Assembly: GCF_003605435.1 (NCBI RefSeq)
Contig: NZ_QXQB01000003.1
Location: 496,001-560,000 of the forward strand
Source: Paenibacillus pinisoli
GTDB taxonomy: Bacteria; Bacillota; Bacilli; Paenibacillales; Paenibacillaceae
DNA: 64,000 nucleotides
Direction: 5' to 3'
Part shown: piece by piece, positions 52,146 to 59,848 of the stretch
Layout of the letters: every line of letters starts with the position of its first letter
Numbering within the stretch: position 1 is the first letter of the stretch
Notes under the pieces: model-generated
Told to the model about the DNA's origin: nothing
Seen by the model: the letters and a program-made list of their open reading frames with translations, nothing else
The model's database searches: none
Position numbers and translations under genes: made by a program

Positions 52146-53048
52146 TTAAAAGATGCGGTAATTCGCAAGGCGGTAAGCCATGACGTATGAAAGTGAAATA
52201 AAAATAAACGAAACAATGGATTTGAGCAGTCCTACGGCGGTAGCGAAGCCGAACTGCGCCTGCTGAACGCCCATGCGGTACACAAAGGTATCGATAATAT
52301 CCGCGCTTTCATAGACAGGAGGGCTGTACAGGTTAAAGATTTGCTCGAAGCCGGCATTCAGCACATTGCCGATGTTAAGCGTAAGCATTAACACGATGAT
52401 CGGCATCATGCCGGGCAAAGTCACATGGAATGTCTGCTTCCACCGCCCCGCGCCGTCAATCTCTGCCGCTTCATACAGGGAAGGGTTGATGCCCGTCAGC
52501 GCGGCGAGATAGACTATTGTGCCGAATCCGAATTCCTTCCACACATCGGAGCCCACCATAACATAAGGGAACCAGGCATTGTCCCCCAGAAAGAAGATCG
52601 GCTTGATGCCGAATATGCCCAGCAGCTGATTGAGCACCCCGGATGATGGCGACAGCACATCCACCAATATGCCGCTCAGCAATACCCATGACATGAAATG
52701 CGGCAAATACACCAGCGTCTGGAACGTCCGTTTGATCCATTCCCTCCGCAGCTCATTAAGAAGGATCGCAATGGTAATGGGCACAAACAGCCCCGCTACG
52801 ATTTTCATGACGGCGATATAAACGGTGTTGAAAAAAATGCGGCCGATATCGGGATACTCCATCAGCAATTGAAAGTTTTTGAGCCCGATAAAGGGCGATC
52901 CGAATCCCTTGTTCGGCACGTACTTCTGGAAAGCCATTATAATGCCCGCCATCGGCACATAGCTGAAGATGAGCACCAAGCCAATAGCCGGAAGCAGCAT
53001 CAGATGAAGAGGCCATTCCCTCTTCCATAACCGTGATAGTCCACTCAT
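52146..53048 (-). CDS. ABC importer permease, LplB type
   Basis: The 300-residue permease begins MSGLSRLWKREWPLHLMLLP. Typical LplB stretches are YVPMAGIIMAFQKYVPNKGF and FIGLKNFQLLM. The coupling loop is PSLYEAAEIDGAGRWKQTFH. The ATG at 53048 follows GAGGTG; an in-frame extension to 53123 runs into the upstream hairpin and is rejected. It is the partner of the LplC-type permease. Confidence 0.92.
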   Translation of the reverse strand: MSGLSRLWKREWPLHLMLLPAIGLVLIFSYVPMAGIIMAFQKYVPNKGFGSPFIGLKNFQLLMEYPDIGRIFFNTVYIAVMKIVAGLFVPITIAILLNELRREWIKRTFQTLVYLPHFMSWVLLSGILVDVLSPSSGVLNQLLGIFGIKPIFFLGDNAWFPYVMVGSDVWKEFGFGTIVYLAALTGINPSLYEAAEIDGAGRWKQTFHVTLPGMMPIIVLMLTLNIGNVLNAGFEQIFNLYSPPVYESADIIDTFVYRMGVQQAQFGFATAVGLLKSIVSFIFISLSYVMAYRLANYRIF

Positions 53049-53092
53049 GCCTTTCACCTCGTTGTTAACTGAATCCGAACCGTTAAAGCCTA

Positions 53093-53127
53093 ACAAAAGA
53101 GGGATTGTGCCACTGTCACCCAATCCC
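53093..53127 (-). terminator. Intercistronic hairpin after the Lpl-type binding protein
   Basis: GGGATTG (53101-53107) pairs with CAATCCC (53121-53127). On the minus strand TCTTTTGTT follows. It is a likely partial terminator that keeps binding protein in surplus. Confidence 0.65.
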
Positions 53128-53155
53128 CCGATTTATCCGCTTTGCGATTCTTGAA

Positions 53156-54829
53156 TTATTTATGAGTCGCGTACCACTCGTTTACTTCCTTCGTGATTTC
53201 ATCTCCGCCAAGCTTCTTCCACTCTGCGACGAATTTATCGAATTCATCGATGGATACCTGGTTCATGATGATTTTGAAGAACACTTCATCCCGCTTCTTA
53301 ATCAAAATTTCTTGTCTGTCCGCCATAGCCGGGGTTGGCGCTCCATAAAATTTGTTTTGCAGGAATTGATTGTTTTTCTGGATTTCTGGCACGAGCGAAT
53401 ATACGCCTTTTGGACCGGAGATCAAATATTCCCACCACATGCTGGTGTCGCCGTCCTCCACATACTTCATCGCGCGCTCATACCGCGTTTTGTGATCCTT
53501 CGTTTCCAGAATGCTTGGATCCTTGTTCTCAATCGCTTTCGGCAAAATCTCGCCGTTGTTGTCCTTTTGCTTGCCTACGCGCAGCGGGCTGAGCAGCCAG
53601 TAGTTATTGCCCTTCTCCACGCGGTCCTTGCCGAACTCATACACCTTCTGCTCATCTGTCGGATGGTTGTCGACCGCAATCCATTGGTTCAGCAGTCTGA
53701 TGACGCCTTCCGGATGCTTCGCTTTTTTGGAGATGACATAATATTCATCCACGCCAAGGCCGATTTGACCAAGCGTCGGATTGCTGTCCACGGAAGGAAT
53801 CGGGAACGCGCCCCACTCCTGCACGACTTTGCCGTCCTTCACCGCGCCCTTGACCAATTGTGCCGGCGTCCAGGATGCGCCGAATACCATGCCGATGCTG
53901 TTGTCGTAAATCAGCTCAGCCGCTTTTTCGGTATCTTTAACCGCAAACTCGGGATCGATCAAGCCTTTTTTGAACATGTCCTGCAAAGCGGCAAGCGCTT
54001 CCTTCACCTGAGGCTGGATGTCGCTGTTGACCAATCCGCCGTTGCCGTCTTCGATCCAGATGTTCTCGTAAGCATGATAGCCGTTCAGAAAAGCTCTCAG
54101 GCCTGTAACGCCTGTCTCGATGTTGAATGGGTTTTTGCTGACAGCAAGCCCGTAAGGAGTGCCTGTGCCGCCCGGATCCTTCGCCTTAAACGCCTCAGCG
54201 ATCGTCATCATGTCTGCCATTGTTTTCGGCTCCGGCAAGTTCAGCTCCTTCAGCCAATCCGTACGCACAAACAAGGTCTGGAATTGGAATGGATTGTAGG
54301 AGCTTGGAATGCCCATCAGCTTGCCATCGAACGTGGCCGTCTTCATCTGCATGCCGCCGTCCATCGTCAGAAACTTTTTCGTCTCTTCCGTAGCATGCTG
54401 GTCATACACTTCCGTCAAATCCATAATCATGTCCGCTTCAGTCAATTCTTTGAGCTGCGTCGCATTGACGAGCAGGAAATCCGGAAGATCATTGGAAGCG
54501 ATGGTGATCTTCACTTTTTCCTTGAACTGGCTGACATCCGCTACCCACTTGTTCGTAATTTTGACGCCGATATCTTTTTCGTACGCATCATATACCGCGT
54601 TTTTCTCGAAGCTTTCGCCTTCGTCAAACTTCAGATATTGATCGCTTGGCGAAACGGTGGAAACTTCAATCACTTCATTTTGTCCGCCTTGCTCAGCAGG
54701 CGCGCTTGCACTTGCGCTTGGACTTGGACTCGCGTCATTCCCGTTGTTGCCCCCGCCCTTGCCGCATGCGGTGATGGTCAGGCAAAGGATCATTGCGACG
54801 ATCATAAGCACTTTCTGTTTCTTCTTCAT
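53156..54829 (-). CDS. ABC importer substrate-binding lipoprotein, LplA/YtcQ type
   Basis: The 557-residue lipoprotein (MKKKQKVLMIVAMILCLTIT, lipobox ITAC, then a Gly/Ser/Ala-rich linker) is longer than ordinary sugar-binding proteins, as is normal for the LplA/YtcQ family. Motifs include GIPSSYNPFQFQTLFVRTDW and GTPYGLAVSKNPFN. It is the first gene of the minus-strand operon: importer, YesM/YesN pair, then oxidoreductase. The divergent neighbours nanE and nanK suggest an N-acetylmannosamine- or sialic-acid-related ligand; this is inference from context. GGAGGGG precedes the ATG. Confidence 0.9.
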   Translation of the reverse strand: MKKKQKVLMIVAMILCLTITACGKGGGNNGNDASPSPSASASAPAEQGGQNEVIEVSTVSPSDQYLKFDEGESFEKNAVYDAYEKDIGVKITNKWVADVSQFKEKVKITIASNDLPDFLLVNATQLKELTEADMIMDLTEVYDQHATEETKKFLTMDGGMQMKTATFDGKLMGIPSSYNPFQFQTLFVRTDWLKELNLPEPKTMADMMTIAEAFKAKDPGGTGTPYGLAVSKNPFNIETGVTGLRAFLNGYHAYENIWIEDGNGGLVNSDIQPQVKEALAALQDMFKKGLIDPEFAVKDTEKAAELIYDNSIGMVFGASWTPAQLVKGAVKDGKVVQEWGAFPIPSVDSNPTLGQIGLGVDEYYVISKKAKHPEGVIRLLNQWIAVDNHPTDEQKVYEFGKDRVEKGNNYWLLSPLRVGKQKDNNGEILPKAIENKDPSILETKDHKTRYERAMKYVEDGDTSMWWEYLISGPKGVYSLVPEIQKNNQFLQNKFYGAPTPAMADRQEILIKKRDEVFFKIIMNQVSIDEFDKFVAEWKKLGGDEITKEVNEWYATHK

Positions 54830-54941
54830 GCTACCCCTCCAGATGATCTCAATGTGAATATCGCTTCGGCTTTCATAGTTCTAGTATAGAAAGGTGATCG
54901 CCAGCCAGCCATATACTACTCTTTACTTTCATATACACCTC

Positions 54942-55012
54942 TTGACAAAGCCTTATAATTTCCATAAATTTACTAAAAATCGTATTGACTCTCCCAATAA
55001 ATTGGTTAAGAT
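54942..55012 (+). promoter_or_regulatory. Two candidate promoters of nanE-nanK
   Basis: TTGACA (54942-54947) with TAAATT (54965-54970) at 17 bases, and TTGACT (54985-54990) with TAAGAT (55007-55012) at 16 bases, both point to nanE. CCAAT-AA-ATTGG, a small palindrome, lies in the second spacer and could bind a regulator. Confidence 0.5.
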
Positions 55013-55057
55013 GTTGAAAAAGAACAGCAGCCTATACCATTCAATCGGAGGGATAAG

Positions 55058-55747
55058 ATGAAAAGTGTAAGCCGAATTTTCAATAAAAAAGGATTAATCG
55101 TATCTTGCCAGGCGCTGCCGGATGAGCCGCTATTCGGCGGAGATACCATGGCGAAGATGGCGGATGCGGCAGTACGGTCAGGCGCTATCGGCATCCGGAC
55201 GAATGGGGCCGACGATATTAAGGCCATTAAACAAAAAGTGAAAGTGCCGGTTATCGGGCTGATCAAACGGGACTTTCCAGGCTCGGACATCTTCATTACG
55301 CCGACGCTTGATGAGGTCATCACGATCATAGCCGCGGGCGCTGACGTCATTGCGCTGGATGTGACGGACCGGGAAGGACGGCTGGAGGCAGTGCAGCCTC
55401 TCATCAACTATGCGCATCGGCACGGCATTGCCGTCATGGCCGATGTATCTACCTTTGAAGAAGGAGTTGCCGCGCAGCAGCTCGGAGCCGACTTCGTCGG
55501 GACAACGCTGTCGGGCTACACGCTCTATAGTCCGCAGCAGGAAGAGCCCGATCTTAGGCTCGTAAGGCGGCTAAGCGCAGCGCTTGAGGTGCCTGTTATA
55601 GCGGAAGGCCGCATATGGTCGCCTGAAGATGCCGCGAAGGCAATGCAAGCAGGCGCTTCCTATGTGGTCGTAGGCAGCTCCATTACCCGGCCGCAGCTCA
55701 TCGCAAGCCGTTACGTTGAGGCGCTGAGCGGACTGGCGGCTAAATAA
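55058..55747 (+). CDS. nanE: N-acylmannosamine-6-phosphate 2-epimerase
   Basis: The 229-residue TIM-barrel protein is of the NanE family, converting N-acetylmannosamine 6-phosphate to N-acetylglucosamine 6-phosphate. Signatures are GLIVSCQALPDEPLFGGDTM at the start, GAIGIRTNGADDI, VPVIGLIKRDFPGSDIFITP, VIALDVTDREGR, GADFVGTTLSGYT and VPVIAEGRIWSPEDAAKAM. GGAGGG precedes the ATG. The stop overlaps the nanK start by one base (TAATG). The product would enter glycolysis through enzymes not in the window. Confidence 0.95.
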   Translation: MKSVSRIFNKKGLIVSCQALPDEPLFGGDTMAKMADAAVRSGAIGIRTNGADDIKAIKQKVKVPVIGLIKRDFPGSDIFITPTLDEVITIIAAGADVIALDVTDREGRLEAVQPLINYAHRHGIAVMADVSTFEEGVAAQQLGADFVGTTLSGYTLYSPQQEEPDLRLVRRLSAALEVPVIAEGRIWSPEDAAKAMQAGASYVVVGSSITRPQLIASRYVEALSGLAAK

Positions 55748-56829
55748 TGGCTTCTATCAGAGAAGGAGCCATGCAGGCTGATATAACAGAGTTGTTCGAT
55801 CCTACGTCGCGGTATGCAATCGGCGTCGATATCGGGGGAACCAAAATAAATGCGGGCATCGTGACGTATGAATTGTTCGATCCGGCATCCAATTATGCCA
55901 TCGGCGTGGACATCGGAGGAACCAAAATAAATGCGGGCATCGTAACGTATGAAGGAGAGATATTGCTTTCGAAGAGCTTGGAGACGTTAGCCGGACAGGA
56001 AAACACAGTTCACCGCGTTCAGGGGGTCATCCAGCGTTTGCTCGAGGGAGCAAGCAAGTTGTGGCCGGATATTCGCTATCGGGGGATCGGCATCGGGAGC
56101 GCGGGCCAGGTCAACTGGCAGGAGGGCAGCATCCGGCATGCTTCAGAGCTCATTCCCGGATATAGCGGTGCGCAGCTGAGATCTATTTTGGAGCAACAGT
56201 ATGGTATGACGGTATGGGTCGACAATGATGTGAATGTTATCGCGCTGGCAGAGATGAGGCTCGGCGTTGGGCTTGGCAAACGTCAATTCATTTGCCTCGC
56301 GCTTGGAACGGGAGTCGGCGGAGCCGTTGTTGCCGATGGCCGCCTGCTTCACGGCGCATGGGGCGGAGCCGGGGAGCTAGGCCATATGTCGGTCGACTTC
56401 CGGGGCATTCCGTGCATCTGCGGCGCAAGAGGCTGCCTGGAGCAATATGCGTCCGGCACGAGCATCGCCCGGCGGATGCGCGAACGACTAGCGGCAAGAG
56501 GCAAGCCTGATGAGCAGGTGAACGCCCGTGATGTATTTGCTCTCTGGCAAGCGGGCGACCCGCTGGCAGCTAGCGTTATGGACGAGACGATTGCCGCGCT
56601 TGGCACAGCCATCACTTCGCTCATCCATATCTTTAATCCGGAATTGATTATCATCGGCGGCGGAGTTGCTGAGTCCGGTCCACAGTTGGTGGATCGGTTG
56701 CGCCAGGAGGTCAGCAGACTGGCTATGCCTTCGTTCGCAGAAGGTGTCCAGATCGAAACCGCCCGCCTCGGCAATTGGAGCGGCATGATCGGCGCTGCGT
56801 TGCAGGCTTGGGAGTATGGAAAGCAGTAG
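55747..56829 (+). CDS. nanK: ROK-family sugar kinase, probable N-acetylmannosamine kinase, with duplicated N terminus
   Basis: The 360-residue ROK kinase is probably NanK, which phosphorylates N-acetylmannosamine for the NanE step. The ROK hallmarks are the ATP motif GVDIGGTKINAGIV, the catalytic Asp in VDNDVNVIALAEM, GTGVGGAVVADGRLLHG, GELGHMSVDF and the zinc motif CICGARGCLE. The protein is about 45-60 residues longer than usual because the first strand and ATP motif occur twice in tandem (residues 15-41 and 42-68). Start and coupling are set by TAATG with nanE; a later ATG (55771) sits only two bases after GGAG. Glucokinase is the alternative assignment. The 3' end is repeated downstream of the stop. 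Confidence 0.88.
   Translation: MASIREGAMQADITELFDPTSRYAIGVDIGGTKINAGIVTYELFDPASNYAIGVDIGGTKINAGIVTYEGEILLSKSLETLAGQENTVHRVQGVIQRLLEGASKLWPDIRYRGIGIGSAGQVNWQEGSIRHASELIPGYSGAQLRSILEQQYGMTVWVDNDVNVIALAEMRLGVGLGKRQFICLALGTGVGGAVVADGRLLHGAWGGAGELGHMSVDFRGIPCICGARGCLEQYASGTSIARRMRERLAARGKPDEQVNARDVFALWQAGDPLAASVMDETIAALGTAITSLIHIFNPELIIIGGGVAESGPQLVDRLRQEVSRLAMPSFAEGVQIETARLGNWSGMIGAALQAWEYGKQ
55789..55950 (+). repeat. In-frame 81-bp tandem duplication inside nanK
   Basis: Two 81-base units (55789-55869 and 55870-55950) encode ELFDPTSRYAIGVDIGGTK... and ELFDPASNYAIGVDIGGTK.... They differ mainly at synonymous positions plus three residues (T/A and R/N among them). Both keep the ATP-binding DIGGTK. 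Confidence 0.95.
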
Positions 56830-57184
56830 CGTAGCGAATAACCACTCGATGGCCGCATATAGCGAGACAGCTGAGATGATTGGAGCGGTGATCGGCGCAG
56901 CGTTGCAGGCTTGGGAGTATGGAAAGCAGTACCGTAGCGAATAACCACTCGATGGCCGCATATAGCGAGACAGCTGAGATGATTGGAGCGGTGATCGGAG
57001 CGGCTCTGCAGGCTTGGGAGTATGAACAGTAGTAGCGTGGTGAATAACCACTCGATGGCTGCATATAGCGAGACTGCTGAGATGATTGGAGCGGTAATCG
57101 GAGCGGCTCTGCAGGCTTGGGAGTATGAACAGTAGTAGCGTGGCGAATAACCACTCGATGGCTGCATATAGCGAGACTGCTGAG
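56774..57184 (+). repeat. Four tandem copies of the nanK 3' end and flank
   Basis: Units start at 56774, 56879, 56982 and 57085, each with ATTGGAGCGG, and measure 105, 103, 103 and about 100 bases. Unit 1 contains the true nanK end (GAALQAWEYGKQ and stop). Each later unit repeats that coding tail plus a flank with CTCG...CGAG, GCATATAGCG and ACCACTCGATGG. Units 3 and 4 share changes (GAACAGTAGTAGCGTGG) not seen in 1 and 2, so the array grew stepwise. The copies are not a continuation of the protein. Confidence 0.95.
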
Positions 57185-57227
57185 TTGTGTGCAATTCTTT
57201 TGTGTGCTTGACGCACGCCGCGCAAAA

Positions 57228-57270
57228 AAGGACATCCTCCCCCATACTGTGGGGTGTGGATGTCTTTGCT
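57228..57270 (+). terminator. Terminator of the nanE-nanK operon
   Basis: GACATCC pairs with GGATGTC around an inner CCCCA/TGGGG helix, then CTTTGCTTTTTGC. It lies beyond the tandem repeats, so the repeats are probably within the transcript. Confidence 0.75.
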
Positions 57271-57307
57271 TTTTGCTTTCCTCACAACCACTTAACGTAG
57301 CGCTAGT

Positions 57308-57482
57308 GGAACTGAGCGACGTTATTTCCTGAATTCCAGCTGAAATGAAGCTCTAACGGAACTATATAGCGTTATTGTCCCTTTTCGAGGAGTAATCTTC
57401 GCATTTATCAGGAAATAACGTCTCTCAGTTCCGATAACCCTCTCAATACACCCTCATTTGCTCAAATAACGACTGTGAGTTC
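57308..57482. repeat. Cluster of four short repeats, two direct and two inverted
   Basis: The core is GGAACT-N6-CGTTATT. Copies lie at 57308-57329 and 57358-57380 (forward) and at 57411-57432 and 57464-57482 (inverted). Copy 1 and the complement of copy 3 agree at 21 of 22 bases. The block could fold into one long hairpin. It resembles dispersed intergenic repeats of bacterial genomes. Between 57500 and 57700 I see nothing further except the region before the next gene. Confidence 0.8.
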
Positions 57483-57700
57483 CGTTACCGTCTCCGTCGT
57501 CAAGGGCTTGAACGATGAACACTTAAATACTGACTGCTACTTTGCAGTTTGAGCCCATATATTGGGGAGCAAATTATACGAATACTGCATGTAATCCCAT
57601 ATAGGAAAATTGAATATAGTAGACTTAATTGAATGGATTTGATTGTACAGATGAATACGAATTTCCGCGCGAAAAAGGTTGTAAAGAAAGGAAGTTTGAC

Positions 57701-57970
57701 TTGAACATTATAGAGAACTTATACGAAGGAAACATTGACCCAGCAGCATCGATTGTCCCAAGAAATCCTGAATACCGCGTATTAATCCAAAAAATATCAG
57801 ACGACTTACTCAAATGGAAAAAGAAACTTTCGGAAGATGAATTTGCGGAGCTTGAACGATTACTGGACTTACGAAGGAAACTCGAGATAATGCAAGCACG
57901 GGAGTCCTTTATACAAGGGTTTAAGATTGCCGGGCAAATGATGGTCGAGGTGCTTAACGTAGAGGATTAA
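57701..57970 (+). CDS. Small DUF6809-like protein
   Basis: The 89-residue protein begins MNIIENLYEGNIDPAASIVP and continues RNPEYRVLIQKISDDLLKWK, a helical middle (LSEDEFAELERLLDLRR) and FIQGFKIAGQMMVEVL. This is the pattern of a short family common in Paenibacillus and Bacillus (I recall it as DUF6809), with no known function. The start is taken as the TTG at 57701, eight bases after AAAGGAAG. An in-frame ATG at 57629 would add 24 residues with no site. The gene is AT-rich relative to the core of the window. It has no membrane segment. Confidence 0.65.
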   Translation: MNIIENLYEGNIDPAASIVPRNPEYRVLIQKISDDLLKWKKKLSEDEFAELERLLDLRRKLEIMQARESFIQGFKIAGQMMVEVLNVED

Positions 57971-58080
57971 AAGGGGTATAGCTGGAATGGAATGACTCAT
58001 TTGCCGCAGTTGGTGAGGAGCAAGGCCTATTTATTTTATGAGCAAATAAAATCATCTGTCTTGGTAACATCCGCCTTCAT

Positions 58081-58287
58081 TCACTTTCCATTCGTGTATT
58101 TTTCCAGAAAATAAATAGTAACTACCAACACCCAACTGTAGATAGCGAAAAGCACAACCGACTTAATCCCAGCCCCAAAATGCTGGCTTGAATTCAAACC
58201 ATTATTGATGATACGGTTCAGCTTAACGAGCCTATCGACGAAAAGGCCTAAAAAACAACCATCGACGACTTTGAAAGTCGGCGACAA
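58081..58287 (-). CDS. Possible small membrane protein or remnant
   Basis: The 68-residue reading frame has one convincing membrane segment near the C terminus (SVVLFAIYSWVLVVTIYFL) followed by a charged tail (EKYTNGK). The first half reads less like a protein and I see no good binding site, so it may be the 3' end of a decayed gene. It lies just downstream of the next minus-strand gene. Confidence 0.3.
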   Translation of the reverse strand: MSPTFKVVDGCFLGLFVDRLVKLNRIINNGLNSSQHFGAGIKSVVLFAIYSWVLVVTIYFLEKYTNGK

Positions 58288-58303
58288 TCACACCCGCGCT
58301 AAA

Positions 58304-58945
58304 TCATGAGAATTGCCAAAAACCTGCTACTGGATCCTGTATCTCATCCGTCCCTACTTTGGCGAAAATATAGAGTGACCCAAAACCAAAAGGATAACTG
58401 TAATCATCTTGAAGCAAGGTTTCGGGGTAACCATCTTCATCTACCTGAAATAAAAAAGAAAATGACTCCTCCCTCAACTTCGTAAAATAATAATCTTCAT
58501 TTTGAATAAGTCTCGGGTTTCCCCCTACTTTAATTAAAAAAGACTGGTCCCTCGATTTCTCGTCATTGCTTAGTTCCCCGTCTGAAATTGCATGTTTGAT
58601 AAGACCTGGGTTAGTAAACATATCTTTAACGCTTTCAATTGAAATTGGATGCTCAAGCACTTTTATCGAGCAATTAGGATAAATATTGTTTTCCAAATAT
58701 TCCTCATAGTCCTCAGGAATGAAGATCGAAATCATGCTCTCAGGTTTAAAGGGATGGACGAGACTCAAGTAAAAATAATATTTTTGGTTACCTTCGTGGA
58801 TGAGGTCTGCTTGGTCATCAAAGAAGGCAGGTGCATTCCCGCCGATCCAGCCTTTACCCTGTTCGTTCGATAGGCCTGATTCCGTATAATATAGAATACA
58901 GTCTGTTCTCTCAACTAAAATATTCATGTGATTTTCCATAGTCAT
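58304..58945 (-). CDS. Hypothetical protein, possibly DUF1963/YwqG-like
   Basis: The 213-residue soluble acidic protein has no signal peptide. The C-terminal part (GGNPRLIQNEDYYFTKLREE, FSFLFQVDEDGYPETLL, YPFGFGSLYIFAK) has the look of YwqG/DUF1963-type proteins, in which a GGxP..Q motif precedes FLFQVD-like strands; family membership is tentative. Codons are AT-rich. GAGGA lies 12 bases before the first ATG; the third or seventh residue could also be the start. No neighbour suggests a role. Such proteins often sit in toxin-immunity neighbourhoods, but no toxin gene is visible here. Confidence 0.55.
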   Translation of the reverse strand: MTMENHMNILVERTDCILYYTESGLSNEQGKGWIGGNAPAFFDDQADLIHEGNQKYYFYLSLVHPFKPESMISIFIPEDYEEYLENNIYPNCSIKVLEHPISIESVKDMFTNPGLIKHAISDGELSNDEKSRDQSFLIKVGGNPRLIQNEDYYFTKLREESFSFLFQVDEDGYPETLLQDDYSYPFGFGSLYIFAKVGTDEIQDPVAGFWQFS

Positions 58946-59255
58946 ATTACTTACGAATCCTCATTGTTAAAGGATTCATTCCCCTTCCTGATAGGATCAA
59001 TGGCAAATTCCCGATTTAAACATTGATGTAAAATACATTTAATTTTACTCAATACTATCATATCCAGCAGGATATTGGACTAATTCTTAGGTGTTGGCTC
59101 TTTTCTCTTCATTCACATTCGTTTAGCTCTAATTCCAATGCTTCAGCGAAGTTCCAGCTTTAATAACAAATCTTGTAAATGCGTGAATTGACGTAATAGC
59201 AAGCACTTTTCGAGATAAAATTCTCTTCACCGCGCTGTCCTCAACGGCAAGTTTT

Positions 59256-59281
59256 AGAGCCATCCCATGCGGGATGGCTCT
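59256..59281. terminator. Strong hairpin in a gene-poor stretch
   Basis: A perfect 11-bp stem AGAGCCATCCC/GGGATGGCTCT with a four-base loop is followed by TCTT on the plus strand. No plus-strand gene leads into it. The whole gap 58946-59338 holds only this, and a 44-codon minus-strand frame at 59129-59263 with no binding site. Confidence 0.45.
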
Positions 59282-59338
59282 TCTTGAAGAAATACAATAT
59301 CGTACCCATTAGTGAAATAACAGTAAGTTAACACAAAT

Positions 59339-59818
59339 TTATTTTACACAGATTACTCGTCCTTTTGTCATTTGCACTAATTCTTCGGGTGTTAATTGAA
59401 ACACTGCTCTTGGATGTCCGGCAGCAGCCCATATCTCTCTAAATTGTAACAAATCTTCATCAATAAGAGTGATGATTGACTCTACATGTCCTAAAGGTGG
59501 TACGCCTCCAATAACAAATCCTGTGTGTTCACGTACAAAATCGGCGTCAGCTTTTCCTAATTTGTCATTCAGATGGGTGTTAATTTGTTTTTCATTAATT
59601 CGATTTACTCCACTGGCTATAACCAATAAGGGTTTATCGTCATTTTTGAGTCGAAAGATAATTGACTTAGCTATATGTGCAACCTCGCAACCTATCGTAT
59701 CGGCAGCTTCCTGTGCAGTTCGTGTACTGTCAGGCAGTTCTATAACTTTATTTGCATATCCCAACTCTATTAGTTTGTTTTGAACCTGTTGTGCACTATC
59801 TTTAAGTTGACTTGTCAA
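59339..59818 (-). CDS. YbaK/ProX-type aminoacyl-tRNA deacylase
   Basis: The 159-residue protein is of the YbaK/prolyl-tRNA editing family. Motifs are AQEAADTIGCEVAHIAKSII, FRLKNDDKPLLVIASGVNRI and GFVIGGVPPLGH, with the conserved Lys in the first. Free-standing members hydrolyse mischarged tRNAs such as Cys-tRNA(Pro) or Ala-tRNA(Pro). The start is a TTG at 59818, eight bases after GGAGG; an earlier TTG at 59848 has no site. It follows a cupin regulator gene by about 30 bases, probably in one transcript. Confidence 0.85.
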   Translation of the reverse strand: MTSQLKDSAQQVQNKLIELGYANKVIELPDSTRTAQEAADTIGCEVAHIAKSIIFRLKNDDKPLLVIASGVNRINEKQINTHLNDKLGKADADFVREHTGFVIGGVPPLGHVESIITLIDEDLLQFREIWAAAGHPRAVFQLTPEELVQMTKGRVICVK

Positions 59819-59848
59819 CGTGTATCCCTCCTTAATGATTACAGGCAA

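Noticed and set aside
53105-54889. 594-codon plus-strand reading frame
   Set aside because: It is the exact antisense of the Lpl-type binding-protein gene, whose lipobox, family motifs and binding site are clear. The antisense protein has no recognisable features.
56349-57291. Three long overlapping minus-strand reading frames with repeated LSRYMRPSSGYS-type peptides
   Set aside because: They arise because the 103-base tandem repeat is open in all three minus frames; they lack binding sites and lie antisense to nanK.
57308-57482. Insertion-sequence ends
   Set aside because: The inverted copies do not flank a transposase or show target duplications, so they are treated as an intergenic repeat cluster.
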